Below are positions 10,786-22,859 of a stretch of 64,000 nt of DNA, piece after piece. A program made the position numbers and the translations under genes. Position 1 is the first letter of the stretch, and each line of letters begins with the position of its first letter. The DNA is from Prostheceraeus crozeri. Its lineage: Eukaryota; Platyhelminthes; Polycladida; Euryleptidae. The DNA lies in assembly GCA_907163375.1 (NCBI GenBank), contig CAJQUW010016122.1, positions 51,278-115,277 of the forward strand, given 5' to 3'. Below the pieces are notes generated by a model. That model worked only from the letters and a program-made list of their open reading frames with translations, did not search any database and was not told the origin of the DNA.

Positions 10786-11823
10786 GAGAGCCAGTTTTGA
10801 GATTCCGTCTAGCTTCTTTGTTGTGAAAAATGCGTGACCTCACCTTATCCTGAAGGTCCCTCCACAACCTGATTTCTGATCCCATTTGTGCTACTAAAAA
10901 CAAAATCGATTAGGGCTCACAAAATATTCTTCTACCAAGCTATTGCTTTATCTGACAGCTGTTTTAGTTCTTTAATTACTTACGGTCAGTGACAGCATTC
11001 CTCCAAGCTTCCTGAGACACCGAAAGAGGAGAATCGAACTCCTGATGCATAGACACTGATGCAAATTTCCAATAAAGAAATGTCTATGAAAGTATGCAGT
11101 TCTGAGTCAAACATAGATGCTAGCGACAAAGCGGAATAATCGGCAAAACCCTGAAAGCCTCATTTTCTTCACTGCTGAAATCATTTTCAACCTCCTGTGC
11201 AGTAGGAGCAATGTCATTAGGCTACATTGCAAAGATTTGAAGTAGAAATTTGTGCAAAAAATTCACAAGATATGGATCCCTCTCAACAGGGTTTTTTACG
11301 TGCAACTGAAGACAATTCGTGCAGTTGTTTTTCTTGATTTGTGCATTTGAAGAAATGAAGTGTGGAAAAGAACTAATTCAAAGATGTGGCAAAAAATGGA
11401 TGTTGAGATATGAATGACAATTACATTTACATGAATTACTCTACAATAAGCAAATATTAAAAGACGTAACTATTTGATGAAAATTAATTTAGATTGAGAT
11501 ATGACTGTTTGGAATATATAGAGCCTAAATATTAAATTGCATTGCGCGATGCAGTCATGAGCATTTATTGTGTGCATTCATACTTTTATTGTCGAAAGCT
11601 TAGCATTTTCCAATTTTCAAAATATTCTGTTTTCATGAAAGAACATACTTTCAAGTTTTTCCAATAGTTACCAGTGAAACACCACTTATTCACAGAAATT
11701 GTGTCTAAAAATCCGCAACGGGGAAAGCAAGGTTTCAGCAAATTCAAATACACGCTGAAATCGGCGGAACGCATTGTGAAAGCATGGATAGCCTTTTAGT
11801 AATGGAAATCGGTTTTTCTATAT

Positions 11824-12227
11824 CAGGGGTTCTCAAACGGCGGGTCGCGACCAAAAAAGTGGGCTAGCTTGTGGCACTTAGCAGTTATGAGCCTCGCTTA
11901 CAGAAACTAATGAGGATGTGATCCTGAATTGATACTTATTCACCACGTTAGTAGTTCTTTGAGTGCCAAAAATCGAATGTTTTCGTCGCTTGTTTTTCGC
12001 TCGTTATTATTCACTGTCCGACATGGCTAAATGTTGTAATTGAAACTGCGTATTGAGCAATGTTATTCAGAAGATATTGTATTGCATAGTATTCATATTT
12101 AAATTTCTAGCGACCTATCAAATGAGGGATCGTAATTTACACTGTTAATGTTTTATCCTCGTGAGTCGGCGCTGAAACAGAAAAATCAAAAAAATGGGTC
12201 GCGGCGAGAAAGCCCTGAGAACCGCTG
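11824..12227. mobile_element. Non-autonomous hAT element (Charlie-like ends), 404 bp
   Basis: The left end CAGGGGTTCTCAAACGGCGG and the reversed right end CAGCGGTTCTCAGGGCTTTC form the terminal inverted repeat known from Charlie-type hAT MITEs, with GGGTCGCGACC- and GGGTCGCGGCG-type subterminal motifs inside each end. Flanks TTCTATAT and GTCTAAAC agree at 5 of 8 positions, as for a decayed 8-bp hAT target duplication. There is no coding capacity inside. Confidence 0.72.
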
Positions 12228-12752
12228 GTCTAAACAAAACAGAAATTCAAAATATTTTGTCGAAGTTAGGTAAATATGTAATGAATTCGAAACACATTGT
12301 TAGAAAGTGCTTCCTAACACTGTGTTTCCAATTTAGTACATAACACAAAAAGGAAAAATAAGCAGTTAGCACAAGAAAATGGTTCGACATTGAATGGAAA
12401 TTTCATCCTTTTAAGCTCCCTTTTCTCACGCTAAAGAACTTATATCTGTTCTGATTTGGTTGATCAATCATCGAGATTTTTTCTATCGAAAAAAGAAGTA
12501 CCCAGATGAAAATAACCATTGCAATCCGATATAGATACAAAAACAATTTCGTTGTCTGGTCTCTTCTATTTCTTTTATTGTCATAGACTCATTCTCGCAG
12601 ATGTGAAAAATTGTTAATTGTGGTGGAAAAGACTTGTTTTCATCATGTCAGCATTGCCAATCTCATTCTGTAGTCAACAGCTGTACTCCTGCAGCATCTT
12701 TTCTGTAACTGGTGCAATTTCTCCGCTTCTGTCTTTCTAGCTCATTTTCTGG
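12228..12752. other. Non-coding stretch
   Basis: AT-rich DNA in which no gene, RNA or repeat structure is recognised. Confidence 0.35.
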
Positions 12753-13180
12753 CTGGTTACAAACAACAAGCAAAGTCAGAATGAAAAAATTGATAAAGTA
12801 CAAGCATGGCCATAGCGGCCAAGATATTTACTCAATTAACGCAACCAACACCACAAACTAATGTCAATGATCTCAAAGGATGCGCAATTTAGTCCCCATC
12901 CTCCTACATGCCCTGCAACGGACACAGCAGGCTCTCAAAGTTGACCTAATTTCACGGATTTTACGAAGTTTGACCACCTCCTCTACTACTTTCAAGCGTA
13001 GCCTGCTGTGTCCGTTGCAGGGCATGCAGGAGGATGGGGACTGAATTGCGCATCCTTTGGGATCATTGGCATTAGTTTGTGGTGTTGGTTGCGTTAATTG
13101 AGTAAATATCTTGGCCGCTATGGCCATGCTAGTACTTTATCAATTTTTTCATTCTGACTTTGCTTGTTGTTTGTAACCAG
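12753..13180. repeat. Long inverted repeat, two arms of about 181 bp, 65-bp spacer
   Basis: The left arm (12,753-12,934, starting CTGGTTACAAACAACAAG) and right arm (13,000-13,180, ending TTGTAACCAG) are reverse complements with about five mismatches over 181 bp (roughly 97 percent). The spacer 12,935-12,999 is unrelated. Such a structure is a foldback transposon or a MITE with very long ends, or a local inverted duplication. I see no convincing target-site duplication at the outer borders. Confidence 0.85.
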
Positions 13181-14687
13181 GTATTGTGGTATTTTGTCCG
13201 ATATACGACGGTTTTTGCAACATTTTGAGTTTTCTGAATCAAATTAATGCTAATATGAAAAAAAGCAATTCTTCGATTTCTTTCTCTAATATAAGCACAT
13301 TGCATATGCGTAGGAATGTATATTGCAAGCATGTCTATTTTTGGCCAAATGAAATGAAATCGTAGTATCTGAATATTGAGCGTACGGTATTTTCATCCGA
13401 TGTAGTAGGAAAGTCTAAACGTGAGAGCGGACCTTGACGGCTACGTCTGGGGTAGTAAATTCCAGTGGTCTAGATTTTTGGACAAAAGCAGCATGTAAAT
13501 CTCAGACCAACGCGAGCTGAAGTGAAACCTCATTATTCTCCTAAAAGAACCTCATTATTCATCCAGATTCGGAAAGAATGCTTTCAAACTCACAAACTGA
13601 ATGGCGTACTCCTGAAGAGCTTCGGCTTAAGTTATGCATCGCCACTGGAACAGTCAAGTGTGATATCTTCCTTCAATTTCAAGAGAAATCTTGAACACAG
13701 AAAACTTTCTCTTCTAATTTTTTTCTTGAAAAATACCCTGCCTCTCAATCTTAAATAAAGCATCCCTAAATGGCAAACATTATTGAAAGGCAAAGTAGAC
13801 AGAAGCAGTAGGAACACTGCTATTGATTTGATTACGTTTTGCAAATATGGATAAGCGACTTAAATCAACGGCTTAAATTTTTTCCACGAATGATTATAAT
13901 TCCATGAATTTACGAAATTTCATATTTGTGTATAATAGTCATCTAAAATTTTCGCCGCAGTAAAATAATATATACATGACAAATAATATATTACATAACT
14001 TGGGGAATGGCTAAACTTTCTCAGTCGATGAAATGCCTGAAGATCATTTCGTTTGACACATATGTTGAATTACACAAATTGGCTGGATACTAAATTCGGT
14101 TAATAAATTTCAGAATGTACAATGGAAGCGGAAATGACTATCTTCTGTTGATGTTCTGCATGGATTTATTTTCATGCTTTCAAGGACTACGGTTATTATG
14201 ATAAAGCACCCCTGATTGAAATGGGTCAACTGCTCCAAATAGCATTTCTAAATGTTCTTTCAACCATGGAGTAAATATATCCCTACTCTATGCTTTCAAC
14301 CAAGCAAAGTTGAAAATGCAGCAACTTGCAGGCGCCAACGACATCTATAGTCGTTGTGCATGTATGAAGGATATGTGTATTTTGGTGGTTTCATAGATTA
14401 GGCATGCAGTTCATGGATCGATGAGTAGTCTGAACTGAGTTGCAATTGAAAAAATACAAATGTATGTGCACGACTCTGCCATTGGCTAAATCGGTCATAC
14501 TCTGTCTCTCTAATTCTTATGATTTGAAAATGAATTAGCAACTCAATCAAGAAGAAACTCTGTGAAACTCCATGAAACTTATCAGACATTGTTAGAAAGA
14601 CCTGAATAATTTAGATGATACTTAACTTAGAATTTTAAGCTGTAACTTCGTTTATGTAATCGCGACAGATGGGGAGGGTGTAGATAA
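13181..14687. other. Non-coding stretch
   Basis: Single-copy-looking AT-rich DNA with short open frames below 80 codons. No homology, RNA or repeat is recognised. Confidence 0.35.
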
Positions 14688-15035
14688 AATCCGAACAACA
14701 AATCTATTCCGAACAATTAAAATCTCATTGAAAATGGAAAAATATTGAGCAGAACATTTCATATATAAGTAGAAAGTAGTTAGTTTTATCTGCTCGTGAA
14801 CTTAAATCAGCAAGAAAGTCATAAAATCATATTCCAAACAAATCCGAACAAGTCCCAACACCTCCGAACAAGCCCGAACAACCAAAGGTTAAAATCCGAA
14901 CATCTACAATACTACCGAAGAAAGAGTATGCGGTTTCAAACGCAAGAGGTTTACTATTCTACGCAATAATGACATATCGGCACTGCTTTCCTGCTATGTT
15001 TCCCCTACGAACAACTAACATGACCTAAAGTATAA
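14688..15035 (+). repeat. Array-edge copies of the CCGAACAA motif, with a 10-bp tandem run
   Basis: CCGAACAA-like words occur at about 14,690 and 14,709 and from 14,833 to 14,900. Bases 14,833-14,882 are five consecutive 10-bp units (TCCAAACAAA, TCCGAACAAG, TCCCAACACC, TCCGAACAAG, CCCGAACAAC). The same word is the best conserved part of satellite A, which starts at about 15,036. This is a degenerate or ancestral border of the array with a shorter period. Confidence 0.7.
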
Positions 15036-18000
15036 TCAAAATTGGCTCCGAAAAACTCCTTCATCCGTGAAAAATGACCCGAACAACACTCTAGTCCTCT
15101 TGTTTGTCTCCGAACAACTCGAAGATGCAATCAGTCCCCTCCGAACAACTCCTTCAACCCTGAAAAATGACCTGAACAAAACTCTAGTCCACTCAATTGG
15201 CTCCGAACAACTCGAAGATGCAATCAGTCCCCTCCGAACAACTCCTTCAACCCTGAAAAATGACCTGAACAAAACTCTAGTCCACTCAATTGGCTCCGAA
15301 CAACTCGAAGATGCAATCAATCCCCTCCGAACAACTCCTTCAACACTGAAAGGTGACCCGAACAACACTCTAGTCCACTCAAGTTGCTCCGAACAACTCG
15401 AAGATGCAATCATTCCCCTCCGAACAACTCCTTCATCCCTAAAAAGTGACCCGAACAACACTCCAGTCCACTCAATTGCCTCCGAACAACTCGAAGATGC
15501 AATCATTCCCCTCCGAACAACTCCTTCAACACTGAAAAATGACCCGAACAACACTCCAGTCCACTCAATTGCCTCCGAACAACTCGAAGATGCAATCATT
15601 CCCCTCCGAACAACTCCTTCAACCCTGAAAAGTGACCCCAACAGCACTCCAGTCCACTCAATTGCCTCCGAACAACTCGAAGATGCAATCATTCCCCTCC
15701 CAACAACTCCTTCATCCCTGAAAAGTGACCCGAACAACGTTCCAGTCCACTCAATTGCCTCCGAACAACTCGAAGATGCAATCATTCCCCTCCGAACAAC
15801 TCCTTCAACACTGAAAAATGATCCGAACAACACTCCAGTCCACTCAATTGCCTCCGAACAACTCGAAGATGCAATCACTCACCTCCGAACAATTAACTCC
15901 TTCATCCCTGAAAAGTGACCCGAACAACACTCCAGTCCACTCAATTGCCTCCGAACAACTCGAAGATGCAATCATTCCCCTCCGAACAACTCCTTCAACA
16001 CTGAAAAATGATCCGAACAACACTCTAGTCCACTCAATTGCCTCCGAACAACTCGAAGATGCAATCACTCACCTCCGAACAACTCCTTCATCCCTGAAAA
16101 GTGACCCGAACAACACTCCAGTCCACTCAATTGCCTCCGAACAACTCGAAGATGCAATCATTCCCCTCCGAACAACTCCTTCAACACTGAAAAATTATCC
16201 GAACAACACTCTAGTCCACTCAATTGCCTCCGAACAACTCGAAGATGCAATCATTCCCCTCCGAACAACTCCTTCAACACTGAAAAATGACCCGAACAAC
16301 ACTCCAGTCCACTCAATTGCCTCCGAACAACTCGAAGATGCAATCATTCCCCTCCGAACAACTCCTTCAACCCTGAAAAGTGACCCGAACAATACTCTAG
16401 TCCACTCAATTGCCTCCGAACAACTCGAAGATGCAATCACTCACCTCCGAACAACTCCTTCATCCCTGAAAAGTGACCCGAACAACACTCCAGTCCACTC
16501 AATTGCCTCCGAACAACTCGAAGATGCAATCATTCCCCTCCGAACAACTCCTTCAACCCTGAAAATTATCCGAACAACACTCTAGTCCACTCAATTGCCT
16601 CCGAACAACTCGAAGAAGCAATCTTACTGCTCCGAACAACTCCTTCAACACTGAAAAATGACCCGAACAACACTCCTGTCCACTCAATTGCCTCCGAACA
16701 ACTCGAAGATGCAATCATTCCCCTCCGAACAACTCCTTCAACACTGAAAAATGATCCGAACAACACTCTAGTCCACTTATTTGGCTCCGAACAACTCGAA
16801 GATGCAATCAATCCCCTCCGTACAACTCCTTCAACACTGAAAGGTGACCCGAACAATACTCTAGTCCACTCAAGTTGCTCCGAACAACTCGAAGATGCAA
16901 TCATTCCCCTCCGAACAACTCCTTCAACCCTGAAAAATGACCCGAACAACACTCCAGTCCACTCAATTGCCTCCGAACAACTCGAAGATGCAATCATTCC
17001 CCTCCGAACAACTCCTTCAACACTGAAAAATGACCCGAACAACACTCCAGTCCACTCAATTGCCTCCGAACAACTCGAAGATGCAATCATTCCCCTCCGA
17101 ACAACTCCTTCAACCCTGAAAAATGACCCCAACAGCACTCCAGTCCACTCAATTGCCTCCGAACAACTCGAAGATGCAATCATTCCCCTCCCAACAACTC
17201 CTTCATCCCTGAAAAGTGACCCGAACAACACTCCAGTCCACTCAATTGCCTCCGAACAACTCGAAGATGCAATCATTCCCCTCCGAACAACTCCTTCAAC
17301 ACTGAAAAATGATCCGAACAACACTCCAGTCCACTCAATTGCCTCCGAACAACTCGAAGATGCAATCACTCACCTCCGAACAATTAACTCCTTCATCCCT
17401 GAAAAGTGACCCGAACAACACTCCAGTCCACTCAATTGCCTCCGAACAACTCGAAGATGCAATCATTCCCCTCCGAACAACTCCTTCAACACTGAAAAAT
17501 GACCCGAACAACACTCCAGTCCACTCAATTGCCTCCGAACAACTCGAAGATGCAATCACTCACCTCCGAACAACTCCTTCATCCCTGAAAAGTGACCCGA
17601 ACAACACTCCAGTCCACTCAATTGCCTCCGAACAACTCGAAGATGCAATCAATCCCCTACGAACAACTCCTTCAACACTGAAAGGTGACCCGAACAACAC
17701 TCTAGTCCACTTATTTGGCTCCGAACAACTCGAAGATGCAATCATTCACCTCCGAACAACTCCTTCATCCCTGAAAAGTGACCCGAAAAATACTCCAGTC
17801 CACTCAATTGCCTCCGAACAACTCGAAGATGCAATCATTCCCCTCCGAACAACTCCTTCAACACTGAAAAATTATCCGAACAACACTCTAGTCCACTCAA
17901 TTGCCTCCGAACAACTCGAAGATGCAATCATTCCCCTCCGAACAACTCCTTCAACACTGAAAAATGATCCGAACAATACTCCAGTCCACTCAATTGCCTC

Positions 18001-21000
18001 CGAACAACTCGAAGATGCAATCATTCCCCTCCGAACAACTCCTTCAACACTGAAAAATGATCCGAACAACACTCTAGTCCACTCAATTGCCTCCGAACAA
18101 CTCGAAGATGCAATCATTCTCCTCCGAACAACTCCTTCAACACTGAAAAGTGACCCGAACAACACTCCAGTCCACTCAATTCCCTCCGAACAACTCGAAG
18201 ATGCAATCATTCCCCTCCGAACAACTCCTTCAACCCTGAAAAGTGACCCGAACAACACTCTAGTCCACTCAATTGCCTCCGAACAACTCAAAGATGCAAT
18301 CATTCCCCTCCGAACAACTCCTTCAACACTGAAAAATGATCCGAACAACACTCTAGTCCACTCAATTGGCTCCGAACAACTCGAAGATGCAATCAATCCC
18401 CTCCGTACAACTCCTTCAACACTGAAAGGTGACCCGAACAACACTCTAGTCCACTCAAGTTGCTCCGAACAACTCGAAGATGCAATCATTCCCCTCCGAA
18501 CAACTCCTTCATCCCTGAAAAGTGACCCGAACAACACTCTAGTCCACTCAATTGCCTCCGAACAACTCGAAGATGCAATCATTCCCCTCCGAACAACTCC
18601 TTCAACACTGAAAAATGACCCGAACAACACTCCAGTCCACTCAAGTGCCTCCGAACAACTCGAAGATGCAATCATTCCCCTCCGAACAACTCCTTCAACC
18701 CTGAAAAGTGACCCGAACAGCACTCCAGTCCACTCAATTGCCTCCGAACAACTCGAAGATGCAATCATTCCCCTCCGAACAACTCCTTCAACCCTGAAAA
18801 GTGACCCGAACAACACTCCAGTCCACTCAATTGCCTCCGAACAACTCGAAGATGCAATCATTCCCCTCCGAACAACTCCTTCATCCCTGAAAAATGATCC
18901 GAACAACACTCCAGTCCACTCAATTGCCTCCGAACAACTCGAAGATGCAATCACTCACCTCCGAACAATTAACTCCTTCATCCCTGAAAAGTGACCCGAA
19001 CAACACTCCAGTCCACTCAATTGCCTCCGAACAACTCGAAGATGCAATCATTCCCCTACGAACAACTCCTTCAACACTGAAAAATGATCCGAACAACACT
19101 CTAGTCCACTCAATTGCCTCCGAACAACTCGAAGATGCAATCACTCACCTCCGAACAACTCCTTCATCCCTGAAAAGTGACCCGAACAACACTCCAGTCC
19201 ACTCAATTGCCTCCGAACAACTCGAACATGCAATCAATCCCCTCCGAACAACTCCTTCAACACTGAAAGGTGACCCGAACAACACTCTAGTCCACTCAAG
19301 TTGCTCCGAACAACTCGAAGATGCAATCATTCCCCTCCGAACAACTCCTTCATCCCTGAAAAGTGACCCGAACAACACTCCAGTCCACTCAATTGCCTCC
19401 GAACAACTCGAAGATGCAATCATTCCCCTCCGAACAACTCCTTCAACACTGAAAAGTGACCCGAACAGCACTCCAGTCCACTCAATTGCCTCCGAACAAC
19501 TCGAAGATGCAATCATTCCCCTCCGAACAACTCCTTCAACCCTGAAAAGTGACCCGAACAACACTCCAGTCCACTCAATTGCCTCCGAACAACTCGAAGA
19601 TGCAATCATTCCCCTCCGAACAACTCCTTCATCCCTGAAAAGTGACCCGAACAATACTCCAGTCCACTCAATTGCCTCCGAACAACTCGAAGATGCAATC
19701 ATTCCCCTCCGAACAACTCCTTCATCCCTGAAAAATGACCCGAACAACACTCCAGTCCACTCAATTGCCTCCGAACAACTCGAAGATGCAATCACTCACC
19801 TCCGAACAACTCCTTCATCCCTGAAAAGTGACCCGAACAACACTCCAGTCCACTCAATTGCCTCCGAACAACTCGAAGATGCAATCATTCCCCTACGAAC
19901 AACTCCTTCAACACTGAAAAATGATCCGAACAACACTCTAGTCCACTCAATTGCCTCCGAACAACTCGAAGATGCAATCACTCACCTCCGAACAACTCCT
20001 TCATCCCTGAAAAGTGACCCGAACAACACTCCAGTCCACTCAATTGCCTCCGAACAACTCGAAGATGCAATCATTCCCCTCCGAACAACTCCTTCAACAC
20101 TGAAAAATGACCCGAACAACACTCTAGTCCACTCAATTGCCTCCGAACAACTCGAAGATGCAATCATTCCCCTCCGAACAACTCCTTCATCCCTGAAAAG
20201 TGACCCGAACAACACTCCAGTCCACTCAATTGCCTCCGAACAACTCGAAGATGCAATCATTCCCCTCCGAACAACTCCTTCAACACTGAAAAGTGACCCG
20301 AACAACACTCCAGTCCACTCAATTGCCTCCGAACAACTCGAAGATGCAATCATTCCCCTCCGAACAACTCCTTCAACCCTGAAAAGTGACCCGAACAACA
20401 CTCCAGTCCACTCAATTGCCTCCGAACAACTCGAAGATGCAATCATTCCCCTCCGAACAACTCCTTCATCCCTGAAAAGTGACCCGAACAACACTCCAGT
20501 CCACTCAATTGCCTCCGAACAACTCGAAGATGCAATCATTCACCTCCGAACAACTCCTTCAACCCTGAAAAGTGACCCGAACAACACTCCAGTCCACTCA
20601 ATTGCCTCCGAACAACTCGAAGATGCAATCATTCACCTCCGAACAACTCCTTCAACACTGAAAAGTGACCCGAACAACACTCTAGTCCACTCAATTGCCT
20701 CCGAACAACTCGAAGATGCAATCATTCCCCTCCGAACAACTCCTTCATCCCTGAAAAGTGACCCGAACAACACTCCAGTCCACTCAATTGCCTCCGAACA
20801 ACTCGAAGATGCAATCACTCACCTCCGAACAACTCCTTCAACACTGAAAAGTGACCCGAACAACACTCCAGTCCACTCAATTGCCTCCGAACAACTCGAA
20901 GATGCAATCATTCCCCTCCGAACAACTCCTTCAACACTGAAAAGTGACCCGAACAACACTCTAGTCCATTTATTTGGCTCCGAACAACTCGAAGATGCAA

Positions 21001-22146
21001 TCATTCACCTCCGAACAACTCCTTCAACACTGAAAAATGACCCGAACAACACTCCAGTCCACTCAATTGCCTCCGAACAACTCGAAGATGCAATCATTCC
21101 CCTCCGAACAACTCCTTCAACACTGAAAAATTATCCGAACAACACTCCAGTCCACTCAATTGCCTCCGAACAACTCGAAGATGCAATCATTCCCCTCCGA
21201 ACAACTCCTTCAACACTGAAAGGTGACCCGAACAACACTCTAGTCAACTTATTTGGCTCCGAACAACTCGAAGATGCAATCATTCACCTCCGAACAACTC
21301 CTTCAACACTGAAAAATGAACCGAACAATACTCCAGTCCACTCAATTGCCTCCGAACAACTCGAAGATGCAATCATTCCCCTCCGAACAACTCCTTCAAC
21401 ACTGAAAAATTATCCGAACAACACTCTAGTCCACTCAATTGCCTCCGAACAACTCGAAGATGCAATCATTCCCCTCCGAACAACTCCTTCAACACTGAAA
21501 AATGATCCGAACAATACTCCAGTCCACTCAATTGCCTCCGAACAACTCGAAGATGCAATCATTCCCCTCCGAACAACTCCTTCAACACTGAAAAATGATC
21601 CGAACAATACTCTAGTCCACTCAATTGCCTCCGAACAACTCGAAGATGCAATCATTCTCCTCCGAACAACTCCTTCAACACTGAAAAGTGACCCGAACAA
21701 CACTCCAGTCCACTCAATTGCCTCCGAACAACTCGAAGATGCAATCAGTCCCCTCCGAACAACTCCTTCAACCCTGAAAAATGACTCGAACAACACTCTA
21801 GTCCACTCAATTGCCTCCGAACAACTCAAAGATGCAATCATTCCCCTCCGAACAACTCCTTCAACACTGAAAAATGACCCGAACAATACTCCAGTCCACT
21901 CAATTGCCTCCGAACAACTCGAAGATGCAATCAATCCCCTCCGTACAACTCCTTCAACACTGGAAGGTGACCCGAACAACACTCTAGTCCACTCAAGTTG
22001 CTCCGAACAACTCGAAGATGCAATCATTCCCCTCCGAACAACTCCTTCATCCCTGAAAAGTGACCCGAACAACACTCCAGTCCACTCAATTGCCTCCGAA
22101 CAACTCGAAGATGCAATCATTCCCCTCCGAACAACTCCTTCAACAC
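15036..22146 (+). repeat. Satellite A, 93-bp unit of three 31-bp sub-monomers, clean block
   Basis: About 76 head-to-tail units. Each 93-bp unit splits into three 31-bp parts. Each starts with a CCGAACAAC box: one continues with TCGAAGATGCAATCATTCC, one with TCCTTCAACACTGAAAAATG and one with ACTCCAGTCCACTCAATTGC. Units differ by point variants such as AATGATCC/AGTGACCC, TCAACACTG/TCATCCCTG and CTCAATTGCC/TTATTTGGC. A 97-bp unit with an extra TTAA recurs at 15,891, 17,382 and 18,967, marking a higher-order period of 16 and 17 units (1,491 and 1,585 bp). Both strands stay open over hundreds of codons because the unit is a stop-free multiple of three. The frame is broken at each 97-bp unit, so I do not call a gene. 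A heterochromatic or centromeric role is possible but not shown. Confidence 0.95.
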
Positions 22147-22162
22147 CCCTATCAACCAGAGC

Positions 22163-22359
22163 GGTCGCCGCGACCGCCATGGTCAGTCGCCTTCGGAGTC
22201 GCCTAAAGGTCGCCCTCAGCGTCGCCGGGGATTCCTATTTGTCCACCGCCCTGACTGCCTGGGGCGGTCGCCTTAAGAGCCGGGGCGAAGTCGCCCGGAG
22301 GTCTAACAGCGGTCGCCTAGCAGATGAGGTGCGGTCGCCTGTAGGTAGCTGCGGTCGCC
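22163..22359 (+). repeat. Subterminal GGTCGCC repeats, left end
   Basis: About ten copies of GTCGCC, six or seven of them as GGTCGCC, occur within 200 bp of GC-rich sequence just inside the left terminus. The matching motifs occur near the right terminus. In DNA transposons such clusters are usually transposase binding sites; that role is inferred here. Confidence 0.7.
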
Positions 22360-22706
22360 GATTCTACCGATTTGCCCCTACCCTTCAGTTGAAATTTCCC
22401 ATTGTGATATTAATTAGTAAAACACTAGCTATCTCCCTAAGATGCAGGTGCATCAGTATTGCTCCACTGAAAACCAATAAGCTTCCTAGTTATGAGGAGT
22501 AGTAGAATTAAAACGAAATTAAACAGAATACAATATTTTGCAATACATCTGCACCGATTCAATGAAAATTTAATGTGCACACATGAAAAAATTGTAATTT
22601 ATAAGCACTGAAGATACAAAAGTACAAATGAACGATCGAAAAATACAATTGTTCTATGGAGGTTACAAAATGTTCTATGAAAGGCATCGAAAGACATATG
22701 TAGTAC

Positions 22707-22849
22707 AATCTAAATAACAGGAACTTTCTTAATAACATTGAAATTTGATGACTCCAAATTGTCAGAAAAAAGCATCGATTTTCCAGTTAAAATTTTGACA
22801 TAAACATTGCGGGTTTGATTTTGTTAATAAAGTTCCTGCTATTTAGATT
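22707..22849. mobile_element. Small palindromic MITE-like insertion
   Basis: The arms 22,707-22,736 (AATCTAAATAACAGGAACTT...) and 22,823-22,849 are near-perfect reverse complements separated by 86 bp. Size and form fit a miniature inverted-repeat element nested in the 4.4-kb transposon. TAC-like words flank both sides, but no clear target duplication can be fixed. Confidence 0.5.
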
Positions 22850-22859
22850 ATATGTACAA

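Larger units (their letters stand above)
9344..11823. other. Non-coding stretch with an A/C-rich, strand-asymmetric block
   Basis: From about 9,865 to 10,320 the plus strand is strongly biased to A and C (runs such as CAACAACAATCC and CACACCTCACCCCC) and nearly free of G. Sequence on either side is ordinary AT-rich DNA. No family is recognised. Other than the unassigned frame at 10,265-10,501 and a CA microsatellite, nothing is supported. Confidence 0.4.

Noticed and set aside
11015-11060. Minus-strand tRNA T-arm-like word AGGAGTTCGATTCTCCT
   Set aside because: The T-stem is perfect, but no acceptor, D-arm or anticodon arm at the right distance could be found, so no tRNA or tRNA-derived SINE is called.
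15067-22502. Long forward and reverse open frames in satellite A (up to 1,202 codons) as genes
   Set aside because: They are tandem translations of a stop-free 93-bp unit on both strands, broken at each TTAA-bearing unit, and the longest simply runs into the inserted transposon.
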